Below the pieces are notes generated by a model that saw only the letters and a list, made by a program, of their open reading frames with translations, was not told the DNA's origin and made no database searches. A program made the translations under genes and the position numbers. This document shows, piece by piece, positions 38,212 to 51,400 of a DNA stretch of 64,000 bases. Numbering within the stretch: position 1 is the first letter of the stretch; every line of letters starts with the position of its first letter. Source of the DNA: Paratinospora sagittata (taxonomy: Eukaryota > Streptophyta > Magnoliopsida > Ranunculales > Menispermaceae); the NCBI GenBank assembly GCA_035771175.1, contig CM069613.1, forward strand, positions 469,501 to 533,500, written 5' to 3'.

Positions 38212-41200
38212 TTAGTAGCTCCGACCCCAGTAAGTCCATTTTTTAGCAGGCTTTCCTGATGCAAAGCATAGCGTTCCTGCAAAGAATGGCAATGGTAAAG
38301 CCTCTAAACTTTAAGCTCATTTGCAAACAAGTTAATTTTGTAACTAAATGTTTAGTTCATAGAATAAATAGTGAAATAGGATTCATATTGTCTAACAGTA
38401 GCTGTGGGATAAAAGTAGATGATACTGATGAAGTATATATAGACAGAAATGTGTCATACCTTCAGGGAGCTCAGGCTGATCAAAAGGAGTGCAAAGACTC
38501 TTGGCTGCTCCCATCTCACCCTTGGTCCGTGTTTTCACATCTTTTTCTACTTCCTAGTAGAAACAGAAACATAAAGCCATTATAAAAGACCAAAATACTG
38601 CAGCAAATGATGTATAACTCACCAACGCTAACCAAACCTAAAAAGTATGATAATGATATATCATTCTCCTAAGAAGATAAAATCAGGTATGTTTCTTTAC
38701 CTCCTCATCACACCAAGGGGCTAGGATCATTTTCTTCTCATTGAGAGCAGATGCAAATTCTTCCCACATCTTCACAACCTTAATACAAGCATCTCTTTTT
38801 TGCTTTGCTGAATCATATAGTCTCTGCTGAATATTGTCCAATATATCTTTAACTTGCTCCACCAAATTGGATGTTGGTATATCCACTTTAGATGAGTTGT
38901 CTCGACAGACAACACGAACCTATTAACAATTGAATAATACTATTATTATTGGGCAATCATGACAAAATATTAAATGTATAGACCGATCATATAAAGAGAC
39001 AAATCGCTTTTCTTCCATCAAATGATCACTCCATTTGAACCATAAATAATCAGCAAAAGTAAAAAAATAAAATAAAATAAAGATGATACCTATCACAAGA
39101 TTCTAAGCAGCAAAAAAACTTAAAGGTAATCAAACGCACAAAATTAAACATGAAGAAAATAACCAAGACAAAAGCACACAATTATATAGAATTTATTCAA
39201 GCCCCATGGTAATAGTGTTCCAGTTGCAACTTACCTGATTATTAGCCATGTCTTTTGGCCCAATTTCAATTCTCAGAGGCACACCCTTCATTTCCCAATG
39301 AGAGTACTTCCAACCAGGTGAGTAATTATCTCTCAGATCTGCCTCAGCACGAAAACCATTTTCATTCAACATCTTCACAGTTGTTGAACAGGCATCAAAG
39401 ATGGCCTGTGTATCAGCATCTTTGTAAGGCACAGGAACCACAATAACTTGGATGGAAGCTACTTTAGGTGGCAGCACTAAGCCTTTGTCATCTCCATGAA
39501 CCATCACCATCACCCCAATCTGTAGCAGTATCCATAGTATGTGTTAGGGTCAATGAATTAGTCTAAAGATCTACACTTATGCAATGGACGTACATTAAAT
39601 TAGGCATGACAAACACATTTAACTAAAAAGGAAAAGGCAGCATTACATAGTAACAATAAAAATAGAAATGATGATAACATTAAACTATACTTATCGACAT
39701 ATAACAGACTTAGTCTCCTGGGAACATAATGGAAGCAATTCTGCTGACATATAACCACCAATATTCTTGAATAACTTGGAAAAAAAAAATTTAACTATTG
39801 TAGAGATATAAATTATAGTTGTCCTTTCATTTATGCTTCTTAACAATACACTGCATTTGTCATTCTTTAACATTACCCTTGCACAAGGGAAGAATTAACA
39901 GTTAACTACGACCAAGCAGAAAATAGTAATCAAGAACTAGGGGAACATAGTTTCTAAAGTTGAAGCCAATTTCTATGATCGGAACATGACAGGTGAATGA
40001 TGTTTGACACTACATTAATTTTCTTTTTTGCTCCAGAAAACACAAGCACAAAATAAATCCTCAACCCAAGCTAGAACAAATTAGCAATTCATACATGTTA
40101 TCCATCTACATGACTAAAACAATTATTTTTCAATCCGAAAATATATCATCTTTTAAAGGAGATCTACAAAGCACATTACCGTACGAGTGCTGTAAGCCCA
40201 GGAATTCTGCCAGACCATACCCTTTTCTCCTTTCTCATTCTCAAAATTTATCTCAAACATTTTGGCAAAATTTTGGCCAAGGCAATGTGATGTTGCACCT
40301 TGTATACCACGACCAGTATTTGGAATAAAAGCCTGACAAGAAGATAGAAAAGGCTGAGAGTTAACGTCCAGTTCGGCAAACAATAAACAGGAAGCATGTT
40401 TTATCCAAAATGTAAAAAGGTTACACAATATTTGGTGTTACCTCAACACTTGTTGTGTAAAGCCCACCAGCGAACTTTTCAAGCTCACTTTTTTTTCCTT
40501 TTATAACTGGAATTGCTAAAAACTCTTCATATATCCTTCGGTATAGCTCCAATATCTGAAGAACCTGATAAATTTGAAAGCACTCTAACCTTCAGATGAA
40601 AACACACTAAATATCACAAATACTTAAATGCCATATGAATATGATGGAGCCAGTCAGTAAATCATCAAAAATCAGAAATTTGGTGAATAAATATATTGGA
40701 AATCATAAGAAGACAAACATCATAGAAAGTGTATGTACTACAATGAAAATATGGTTTCGCTACTTTCCCTAAAAATTAAAAATAAAACAAAATAGAAATA
40801 AAGAAAAAAGAAAGAGAAAGTTATCATCAAAACATGTAACTTTTGTTTTGTAACACAAATAGGGAAAGTAGTTTATCTTTTCAGCCAACTGCAATAACAT
40901 GAATAAAACAAAATAAACAAACACGTGTTTACTAATTGTCAGAAAACAAAAGGAAACGATACATTCCCATCTCTTTAACTTCAGTTTACAGTTTTGGCCC
41001 AGGAAAAAAAAAACCCATAAATCCCAATTGCATTCTCTTCTATCTATAAATATACAATATCCTACTTATTCCCTCACTCCCAATAAACAAAAAGGAAACT
41101 GAGAAGGAAAACAAGAAGTCACAGACTACTTTCTAAAACATATACCTCTTCATCTGACTCTGCCTTTGTAGCAAAAGCTGTATGCCCTTCTTGCCAAAGA

Positions 41201-44200
41201 AACTCACGACTCCTAAAGTTTCAGAAAATAAAACAAGTTCATCAATGCGATCATAAGTAATAATATACAATTCAACAGTTCGCATTTTGTATACAACTGA
41301 CCTATTTCCAAAATTATGTACCACTTACATAATAACATTTCACTAACAAAATTTTCATTTATAGCTCATTGTGAGAAATAATTCAAAATATTGTAAGAAT
41401 GTGATCATCATAATTCTTTAAAAACTTTTACTTAAAAAATACAATCCCACGTTCCTGCCCACCAGGCAGACCCTCTCCTTTTGTACTATATGATATTTCT
41501 GTGAACAGAAGATATCTGAACAATCTAACAGTTGAATAATTTCTTCTCAAGCTAAACCAATTTCCAAAAAGATAATAATAATATACAATATAAAACACTT
41601 GAGGAGATTAACTACGATGATAGGAAAAATCCCAGGTGAACAACTACCCCTTTACCTAAATGGTGAAAATAACTAACATCCAACAGCATCAAATTACATG
41701 TATCTGTACAAAGGTCAACATTGGTACCTGATAAAAGGAGTAGGATTACTGAACTCCCAACGAACAACATTGCACCATTGGTTAAGCTTCAATGGCAAGT
41801 CACGGTGCCCCCTTATCCATTTTGAGTAATAAGGATACATAACTGTCTCACTTGTGGGACGGATTGCTATAGGCACCTCTAAGTCAGTATCTCCAGATTT
41901 GGTAACCCAAGCAACCTAAGAAAGTCCAAGAAAACCATGAACAATAAGTTGAGCCAACATCACAAGGTTAGATCAGATTATAACAAAATAAAAGTCAGGA
42001 ATGAAGTGGATGCATTCTTTATTGGAATAATGATCGACCATCAATAACCAATGACATAAAGTTGTTCATAGAAGTACCACCTCAAGCAGCCAAATTAGTA
42101 ACATATACAAGAGTTAACAAACTCCAATGAAAAGACATCAAGACACCTATTCCATAATAAGTGTCAAAAGAGAGCATGGCATAGACCAGGCCAGATGCCA
42201 TATAAAAGAATTAGTACAAGATGTCAATAATACCAAAGGACCTCTCAAAAGAAAATCACTATGCTTTTTTGTTCTTTCTTTCTTTTAGTTTTTTTAATTT
42301 TATTTTATTTTTATTTTTTGAAAGAGGCTTTACTGCTACTTTGAATTCTTCAAATTCTATTCCAGAAAAAAAAAATTTATCTGTTATCCAAGTTTTTTTA
42401 TTTAAAAAAAGAAAAGAAAAATATATATATTCATATAGCTGAAAGATTACTGAAGCTCAAATTGTATTTCTTACACGTTAAAGATAAAAGAACTGAAACA
42501 ACTTTTTAAAGAATTCAACTCTTTTCAAGCCTCACGAGCATTCAAACTCTTACCTCAGGAGCAAAACCCTCAATGTGATCCTTCTCCTTTTGTAGAACAC
42601 TAGGGGACACAAAAACAGGGAAATAGCAATTTTTTATCTTCATCTTCTTTATTTCCGCATCAAAGAAGGCCTGCATATTTATAATATTGCAAAATCAATA
42701 AATTGAGACACAAAAGATGTAATGCCTCACTGTCAAGTACAACTTATGTCAAATGTATAGTCAGCAAAATAAGTCTTTTTCAGGCATACAGCACCTAATA
42801 TACTATGGACATGGGCTAGTGCCATAAAAGAAAAATACAAACAGACATTCACTTATTTAGAACCTCCAGTTCTGATGCAAAACTAATGCAAGAACATAAG
42901 TTTTGATTAAAGAGGCCAAGAATATAAGAAATTTATGTTTATTGGCTAAAAAGTAGAGGATTAAAGTTGAAAGTCATGGTAAGATGAAGCATAAGAAAAT
43001 GAGGTCCACAAAATCAAAGAGATGAGGAGATGAGGCTGTTTTAGGGGGTTGATGATACAATCTGAATCCAATTGAAAGTCTAGGAAAACTAAATAGAATC
43101 AAGCCACTTAACTTACCTACATCGATGAATTTCCATTTTCCACTACAAAATAAAATTCAATAACAATAATACCAATTCGTTGGAGAAGCTATATCTTCAA
43201 TACACACAAAATCACTCACTACATGAGTTTGATTGGAGTTGCATTAAGCTTCTAATAAAGGAGTCAATTTTTTTAAGAAGGTGGCAAAAGCTAGACAAAC
43301 AAATAAAAAAAAAAACTAAGCCACTCTTAAATTTGTTAAGATTACTTCAATCTTGAAGACTAAAAATTCCCTATTTCAAAATAAATGCTCGATTAGTGTA
43401 GAAACTCTCTGATAATCACCCATAAACTAATACGAAAAGAAAATGCAAACTTAGTGCTAGTGATGTATAATGTATTTTTTGCTTATTTTTTATGTTTTTT
43501 ATCTAAGTTTAATTTTTTTAGAGAAGTTTTTATTTTGGTAAATTTATATTTTAGTGGTAGTTCTAGATAGTTTTTTTAAAATTCGTTTTTATTTTTTAAG
43601 TGTATTAAAAAGTGTTTAGAAGTATCTAAATAGAGTTCTAATAGGATTAGGAAGTTGTTTTTAAGTTATAGATAGGTTAGAAAACTTATTTTTAGGTATT
43701 TTAGGTACTTTAGAAGTTGTTTTAGGGGAGTTATCTATATAAGGAGCTCCAATTACAAAATTGAGGGGATGAATAGTGAGAATTCTATGGAATAGAATTT
43801 ATTTGGTTTATTTTTGAGTATTTTCGTTCTTGTTTCCTTGACAAATTTACATCAAATTGGTATCAGAGACAAGTTTCATCTTGCTCTTTTTCGTCAATGG
43901 CGTCAAAGAGAAGAGGAAGACTCGCAATCAATTCTCGAGTCGATCAACTTGAAGAATTGATCACCAATAATGCCAAAGCCGTTAATCAACTGCTTAAAGT
44001 TGTTTTACGCTTGAAGTTGTCGCAGCTAAAACTTCAAGAGTCGGTCGTTGTCCAAGACAAGGAGAAAATTGGAGGTTCTCACGGCAAACCTACAGTTTCA
44101 ATCCACGATTCGGAGCAGGCATTCAAATCCGACCAATCTCATGCAATTAATCTAGATCATAAGGATCATTGCTACCACAAGCCCTTGCCTGCACCACAAC

Positions 44201-47039
44201 CTCGCCGTGAGGTTTGTTTTACACCAACTGTTATAGATGAATGGATTAAAGAAGTAAATCATTTTGATAATCCACTCATATTTGATGAATATAGTGATGA
44301 ATTTGAGGAAGGGGCCATTATCAGTAATCAGGGAAGGCTATTAGTGATTCAAAAGTTATCCTTGGCTCCAAAAGTTGAAGAGGGAGATGCGTGGATGAAG
44401 AACATGAGAACTCAGTTGCTAATCAAGGGGGTTTTCATATTCTACAACAAATAGGTGATGCAAGAAGGTGGAAGTCAATATTAAAAATTGAATTTCATGA
44501 TAATCTCCAACCCAATGAACTGATGGATTCACTATTTGCAATTGAAGAAAAATCAGATTTCAAAAAAGTTTCAAATCAGAAGTTTGAACTACCTGTGGCC
44601 ACCAAATTTAGATCAAGAGCAACCACTAACAAGATGCATTTGCCTAGGAATTTTCACGCATATGATATTTTTATTATGCGACATCCTTCGTATTATGATG
44701 ATTCTTCTGGTGATGCTTCGAATTCGAGGACAAATTCTTTCCAACAAGGGGGGAATATTAGTATAATGTATTTTTTGCATATTTTTTATGTTTTTTATTT
44801 AAGTTTAATTTTTTTAGAGAAGTTTTTATTTTGGTAAATTTATATTTTAGTGGTAGTTCTAGATAATTTTTTAAAATTCGTTTTTATTTTTTAAGTGTAT
44901 TAAAAAGTGTTTAGAAGTGTCTAAATAGAGTTCTAATAGGATTAGAAAGTTGCTTAAAAGTTATAGATAGATTAGGAAACTTATTTTTGGTATTTTAGGT
45001 AGTTTAGAAGTTGTTTTAGGGAAACTATTTATATAAGGAGCTCCAATTACGAAATTGAGGGGATAAATAGCAATTATTTTCTTTTTCTAAGAATTCTATG
45101 GAATAGAATTTATTTTGATTTATTTTTAAGTATTTTTATTCTTGCTTTCGCAACAAATTTACATGAGCTAGGCTCACAAATAGTTTTTTTTTTATTTATT
45201 TCATAGAGCAAATAACAAGTGCAGATCAGATATTCCAAAATCACTATACTCAAGTACTCGACTCAACTCATGACCAAGCCTTTTGCTAAGTAAAAGGGGT
45301 CAACATATTTCACCAATAATATAACTAGTCAAAATTTATTATTATGGAGAAAAAAAAACACCCTACTCCGAGCTTCCAAAAACAAAGCTCTTTTTTTTCC
45401 CGATTAATATTGTAATCTTTTGTAAGTAGTGTAAGCTAGATCCAAATAAAAATTATGAGCAATGCAATCTAAACCAACAATTCGAAGGCACAGGTAGACA
45501 ATAAATTTCAAATCTATTCCGGCAGAATATAAGTTCGTCCAGCAAAAGCTAAACTAATTCCATTATTCATACAGAAATGCAGATATTTAGCGACTAAGTT
45601 TGATTAAGTCAAAGTAATTCCATTGTTTATATATTTAATTAGCTAGTTCAAAGAAGATCTACTCAGCACAATACAACCAATGTGGTAAAAAAAATAGTGA
45701 TCAATCAAGATCGTGTTGCCCACTTACTTGCATAATTTCCCAAATTGACATTGTCCAGGGCCTAAGAATATAGCACCCAGAGATATCATAGTATTCAATC
45801 ATTTCACCATTGACGGCCACCTGAACAAGCCAAGATACATGTGATCAGGACAATCAAATAAATTCCAAAAAATCCAAGAGTGCACATAAGTAAAAAAAAA
45901 ATGAACATAGTAACAAATGACATCCATTTGGGATAAGAAATTACTCTCATTTGGGATGTTTCTATATTTAGAGAGATTAAACAAACCATATGAATCCAAA
46001 GCTTGAGAAAAGAGATACCTCAGAATACCACTCCCCAAAATTGTCATCCTTCTTATTGGATAGACCAAGACCAGTCTCTTTTTTCACCTCCTTCTTTTTA
46101 CCCCCTGGAAAGTTAAAAAATCAGCTTTGAAACCAATAATAAAACATACTGACACTTCAAAGGAGGTGAACTTACCACTTTTTGCTTTGACATTAGACTT
46201 TTTGGCTTCATCTTTAGTCATATTGTTCAGCTTACCTTGAGCAACTACGATACTGCGAACTATAGAGAAAAAAAAATCTGAGATTAAAATTTCATATGTG
46301 AAAAAGACAGAGACATAAGTTATCATTTATACAAGTTAACTTCATAGATTTTAGTCTAGCATCGGAGTGTGAACCCTAGAATAGTATGTGCCATACCGTA
46401 TAGGATATCTTTATATTTATGTTTCCAAACAAAATTGATATTATTATTAGCAAATTTTGACTTTTAAAATACTATTAAGAGTGATGATAAAATCTATCAG
46501 ATCAAGTAAATAAACTTATGAATTTTTCACCTGTCAACCTGATCGATATTTCAGGAATTTGAGGGGCCGTGATAGGCAATTTTCAATGTAAATCAGGACT
46601 TGAAGTTTTGATAAAATGGGGAGGAAAAGAAGTTTTAAAAATTACGGGTTCTGGCTTCTGACTGGAGAAAAAATAAATAAAATTTATACACAAAATCACA
46701 CCATAGAATGTATGAAATTCCATTTTCAGCACAAAATCCCATTTAGCTCTCTTTGATTACTTTATTTTACCAATTCATCGGAACCCTCTATATTCATATA
46801 ATCATTGAAGGCGTTGAGAATACATAGATTAATTCGCTTTCATTCGGGACAAGACTACATTACACGAAAGTATCGATTCCATGAACAAAGTTGAGATTTT
46901 GAGAAATCCAGACCGAACGATGGCACAAAATCCAGTAAAATACGGAATAGAACACTCAAAATCGAAACAAATGAAAGAAGAAGATACCTGAAGAAGAAGA
47001 AACTCTGTTAATTACAGGGAATAAACGGCGAAGAAGCAT
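38212..47039 (-). CDS. prolyl-tRNA synthetase, eukaryotic/archaeal type (13 exons)
   Basis: Exons in coding order: 47039-46988, 46259-46176, 46104-46019, 45820-45728, 42670-42554, 41915-41728, 41212-41146, 40564-40442, 40332-40180, 39519-39235, 38919-38701, 38553-38460, 38276-38212; 541 residues in the long form. It charges tRNA-Pro with proline. The class II core is clear ([37 protein letters not shown]; motif 2 [29 protein letters not shown], with no break between). The anticodon-binding domain follows ([25 protein letters not shown]). The C-terminal zinc-binding segment has Cys in WCDEE, SLC and TLC, and ends in the terminal Tyr of this class (YWGRSY). It matches Arabidopsis At3g62120. Two starts are possible: ATG at 47039 adds an Arg/Ser-rich, acid-free 30-residue leader; ATG at 46221 gives a 511-residue cytosolic-like form. 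Confidence 0.93.
43461..43854 (+). repeat. Ty3 copy B 5' LTR
   Basis: This 394-bp LTR starts tgatgtataatg and ends ttacatca, directly before the PBS region. It contains a TATA-like atataagg near 43736. Confidence 0.8.
43897..44755 (+). pseudogene. truncated Ty3 gag of copy B
   Basis: It starts [18 protein letters not shown], with a Gln/Val-rich helix region and the segment [13 protein letters not shown] shared with copy A. The first frame stops at 44454. A second frame keeps a piece of the gag domain ([19 protein letters not shown] then VATKF). It then jumps directly to a short Ser/Asn-rich tail ([10 protein letters not shown]) that normally ends pol, so protease, RT, RNase H and integrase have been deleted. 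Confidence 0.75.
44756..45166 (+). repeat. Ty3 copy B 3' LTR
   Basis: About 411 bp, aligned throughout with the 5' LTR but with scattered substitutions and an extra attattttctttttct-type block. The start is less well conserved than the end. Confidence 0.75.
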
Positions 47040-47077
47040 AAACAGAACGTACCAATATATACTCTTTTGGCTCTTCT

Positions 47078-47113
<36 letters not shown>

Positions 47114-47878
47114 ACGCTCTTCTTCAGCAGCAAATGAGACCTGAGATAGAAGAACTCTCAAATGACATGAGTTTCTAGGGTTTCAATGGAAGAGATAGAA
47201 GAAGTAAACCCTACAAAAGCGTTTAGAATTAGAATCAATGGAAATAAAAAAGATAACGAATACCTGTAGAACAATGTGAGAGAGAGATTAATGGGGTCAA
47301 AGATTCTTCTTCTTCTAGTAGCTGTGTGATGTCGTGGACTCGTGTGTGCATGTGCTGCTCATAATGGAAGTCAAAACCCTAAAATCAGAGCCCAAGGGCC
47401 GACGCGGCTCCAACCCAAACTTCTATTGGCTTGAACCTAAGAACAACCTCTTTTTTTTTTCTTTTTTTTTTTTTCCAACATCAAAATGATTCTTCCAAAA
47501 ATAAAATTTAGGGACTAGACGAAGTAATCCCATTTTTTCTATGTTTTTCTTTGTTTTAAGACAAAGTAGTTCTATTTCCATTTAAAATTTTTATTTAAAA
47601 TTTAATTTTAATATTTTAGATTAATAAAATTAATTCTATTAATTTAATTCTATGAATTTTATTTTATAAATTTAAAATTCTCTACTGCCATCACTAGCAA
47701 TTTGGCTCCTTTCTCATACTTATAACAAACAATACTAGAGACAGAAAAACAAAATACAACAAGCATTTGTTGATGTAGATCTCTAGTTCTAATGCAAAAT
47801 TAATGTGAGTGTGTGTATATATATATATTAACAAAGAGAATCTGATCATCATTGGAATATTTGTTTTTTTTAGAGGAA

Positions 47879-47909
<31 letters not shown>

Positions 47910-48399
47910 CGTGATAAAAGTATAATTTCATATGTAATGGATATAAACCACAAAATCAGTAGAGGCATTAGTAAAATAAGAATTATATAACTCTAATATT
48001 AAAAAAAAATGAACATGTAATTTATAAACTACATGTAATTAATACATATATCTTTTATATACCTTAAGAATAAAAGTCATAAATAACTTGTATATCATGC
48101 ACTATGTGTCAAGTAATATACAGATTATAAATCTTTCTTTAAACCATTGTAAATTATAATTTAATGAGTTTTAACTATACAATTATGTTGGTTTTAGCAT
48201 ATCTAAAAGAAGCATATGTTCTTTAACCATGATTGAAGAAGATACATCTTCAATACACAGATAAATTTGATTGAAGTTGCATCAACATTCTAATAATCTT
48301 TTTTACTTATAAACCATCTCCATTTAGATGTGACAACAGTGATTTTTCATTTGACAATGAAGGTAAATTCAAGTACCCTTTTCTACATGTCTCAGGCCT

Positions 48400-48430
<31 letters not shown>

Positions 48431-48486
48431 GATTAGGATAGGCAAAACTATAATGCCAAGATAAGAGACAATTTATTATACTCAAT
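47040..48486. other. intergenic: leader and promoter of prolyl-tRNA synthetase, 3' flank of ABCB
   Basis: The part up to about 47350 is the 5' leader of the minus-strand prolyl-tRNA synthetase gene. It probably contains a leader intron: a donor-like cag|gtattcg lies on the minus strand near 47262. Beyond are a T-rich run (47452-47473), an AT microsatellite (about 47888-47909) and a CT run (48414-48430). No other gene is seen. Confidence 0.5.
47082..47111. repeat. CT/GA dinucleotide repeat in the prolyl-tRNA synthetase leader
   Basis: About 15 CT units lie within 75 bp of the first start codon, so the minus-strand transcript would carry a GA repeat in its leader or leader intron. GA-rich leaders are common in plant housekeeping genes. 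Confidence 0.8.
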
Positions 48487-51400
48487 CTAAGAAGAAACAT
48501 TCATGTGAAGTGCTACAAGGGAGGCATAAGCTCCATCCTTAATGTTGATTAGTTTCTCATTCTTTCCTTTCTCTACAATCATTCCATTCTTAACAACAGC
48601 TATTAAATCAGCATTCTTAATTGTAGATAACCGGTGTGCTACCACTATCGTTGTTCGATCAACCATCGCACACTCTAATGATTCTTGAACTACTCGCTCA
48701 GATTCAGCATCAAGTGCACTCGTGGCTTCATCTAGTAGCAAAATTTTCGGTCCCTTCACTATAGCTCTCGCTATTGCCACCCTTTGCTTCTGTCCTCCTG
48801 ATAATTGTATTCCTCGCTCTCCTACTATTGTATCATAACCCTGCAAACATACAAATTCTTTCATAAATAAATGAATGAAATAAGCATTTTGCAAACTAGA
48901 GCTAGAAGGCTGTAAGGTTAATTTCTCAAAAGATACAATTAGGATTCACTTATGATATAGTCATAGTGTTCAACCTGATGCAAGCTACTAATGAACTTGT
49001 GAGCATTTGCCAAGTCTGCTGCAGCAAGTATCTCTGCTTCTGTTGCATTTCCTTCCTTCCCGTAAGCAATGTTAGCGCGAATTGTGTCATTAAACAAGAC
49101 GGGTTCTTGGCTAACCAGACCCATTTGCTGTCTCAACCATCTTAGTTTAAACTTGTGAATTTCAATACCATCTAATGTAATGTGACCCGACTGCGGATCA
49201 TAGAATCTCTGCAATAATGAGATAACTGTTGATTTCCCGCTTCCGCTTTCTCCAACCAATGCAACTGTCTAATGTAAATAAGACCAGTACTCTATCAGAT
49301 AAAGAACATCTCATCCAAATACCAGAAGATGACTACTAGTTCAAGTACATAGAAAAATTCTGATACGAGTTGCATGAGAGTTACCTTGCTGGAATGGATG
49401 GTCAAGCTAAGGTCAGTGAAAATAGGAACATCGGGCCTTGCCGGGTACTTAAAAGCTACATGCTGAAATTCAATATCACCTTTTATGTTTTCTAATGTAA
49501 TTCCAGATTCATCACTGGGATCTATCTCCGACTTCCGATCAATAATTGAGAATACAGAAGCTGTGGAAGCCTTGGCTTTACCCGAATCTGGTGCATATGA
49601 GCTTGATTGAGAAATTCCAACAGCAGCCACTGTGAGAGCAAAGAAAACCTGTGGAGCAAGGGAGAATCGATATAACCAAACAATGGCCAAGAAATGAAAT
49701 ATTTTTCTTTCTTACTGGTGAAACAAAATCTAACTTTTTACTGACATGAATAATCAACAATGTTTTTGAGTCTTGAAAGTTGAATATCTTACGAAAAACT
49801 TGATGAAGATGGAAGCAATACTTACTCGAAAAACCTTCGAGAATGTTGTTTTGCCATCCCGAACAAGTCTTGCTCCAGCATAGAAACAGGTTGCATAGAC
49901 AGCAAAAAGTAAGAAAAAGGAGACCCCAAAACCAATCCCACTAACTAATCCTAGTCTTATACCAGTCTTACTTGGGCCTTCACACTTTTTTTTGTACAAT
50001 TTCATCACCTTCTCTTCAGCACAAAAAGAAGCAACAGTCCTTATACTTCCAACTGCATCGCTAGCAATTTGGCTTGCTTCCTCATACATGATCTGCAAGC
50101 CATTTTAGTATCCATCTTGATAAATTATCAGAATGAGATGCTTAAAAGCAACTTTAAATTTTAAATATATCGTCAAAGAACAAGAGAGAAAAATGTAGAA
50201 TATGTTATTTTCAGGCCTCAAATATATTTGCAAGGAGCATAAACTTAACAAGAACTGAAAATTTGCAAATGGGCCTAAGTCATTTTAACATTAAATATTT
50301 TGAACTGTGGAATATAATCTATCATACTCCATAAAAGTTTGTCATTTTTATTTTATTTTTTTATTTTTTTGATGTCACAGAATGGACTAAATGGTTTACC
50401 ATGTATTTATATTCACATAAGGGCTGAGATTTTGATCAAACCTTTGCATCTGCACTGAACCCTTTGATGAACTGTACTTGAACCCAGCCATTAAGTACTA
50501 TTAGAGGTAGCAAAACAAGGATTATTAAGGCCAATTGCCAGCATGCTTCAAACGCGATGGCCAAACCCGCAATGGCTGTCGCTATATTCTGAGCAAGCAC
50601 TCCAAGTGAATCCCCAACCAAACCGCGAATATTTGCTGCATCAGCAGAGAGCCTCGCACCAATTGCACCACTTGAGTTCTCAGGCAAATCGAACCAACCG
50701 ACTTCCATATGAACTGCCTTTTTGAAACACATTGAACGTATCCTTTTTATTAACTTACAACCAGCCACGGCAAAGAAGTATGTTCTTGCGGGGACTCCCA
50801 CTAAGGACAATAGACCGACGGCAACAAACATCAATGACCAAAATCTTGAATCCTTCCGAAGCTGACTTGGTGACTCATAAAATGATTTTATTAAACCAGA
50901 GAAAAGTACACCAAAAGATGGATATACAATTCCGTTAACCGCTGCAGCTATTACACCAAGTAAGAGCACTGGGATCTCTGGCTTGTTGAGATAGGCCAGC
51001 CGTCGGAGCGGAATTTCTGGTGAGCTTCCTGAAGATGGTGGTAATGTACTTTGTTCTGTTATTACAGTTTCATGGATATTGAGGCTTGTTGGCACACCAA
51101 ATGCTATTGAAAAGGAGTGTCTACTGCTGTTTCCAATCCCTGATGATACCCGACTAATGGATTGTAAGGAATTGTGTTGGCTTGAATATCTGCAAGATTC
51201 TACTGTAATTTCTGATTTGTTATGATCGTTTAATGCTTGATCTTCCGACTCTTTGTTTATATCCTGAAGACGAACAAGCTGGAAGTATGCTCCATTTGAA
51301 TCTTCGATGAGCTCTAAATGTGAACCTGGTCAATTTTAACAAGAATAAAATTGGAAACTCCTGACCATGATCACGATTACAAACAAATGTGCATAAAATT

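Larger units (their letters stand above)
43461..45166 (+). mobile_element. Ty3/gypsy element copy B: internally deleted, two LTRs, 5-bp duplication
   Basis: It lies in the prolyl-tRNA synthetase intron between exons 4 and 5, opposite in strand. The 5' LTR is 43461-43854 (TG...CA), with PBS tggtatcagag at 43858-43868. The 3' LTR is about 44756-45166, preceded by a purine tract aagggggg. The duplication gctag lies at 43456-43460 and 45167-45171. The LTRs differ at many positions and by one indel of about 17-19 bp, so it is older than the copia element. Only part of gag and a few codons of the pol end remain between the LTRs. It is a non-autonomous deletion derivative of the same family as copy A (12731-16293). 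Confidence 0.85.
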
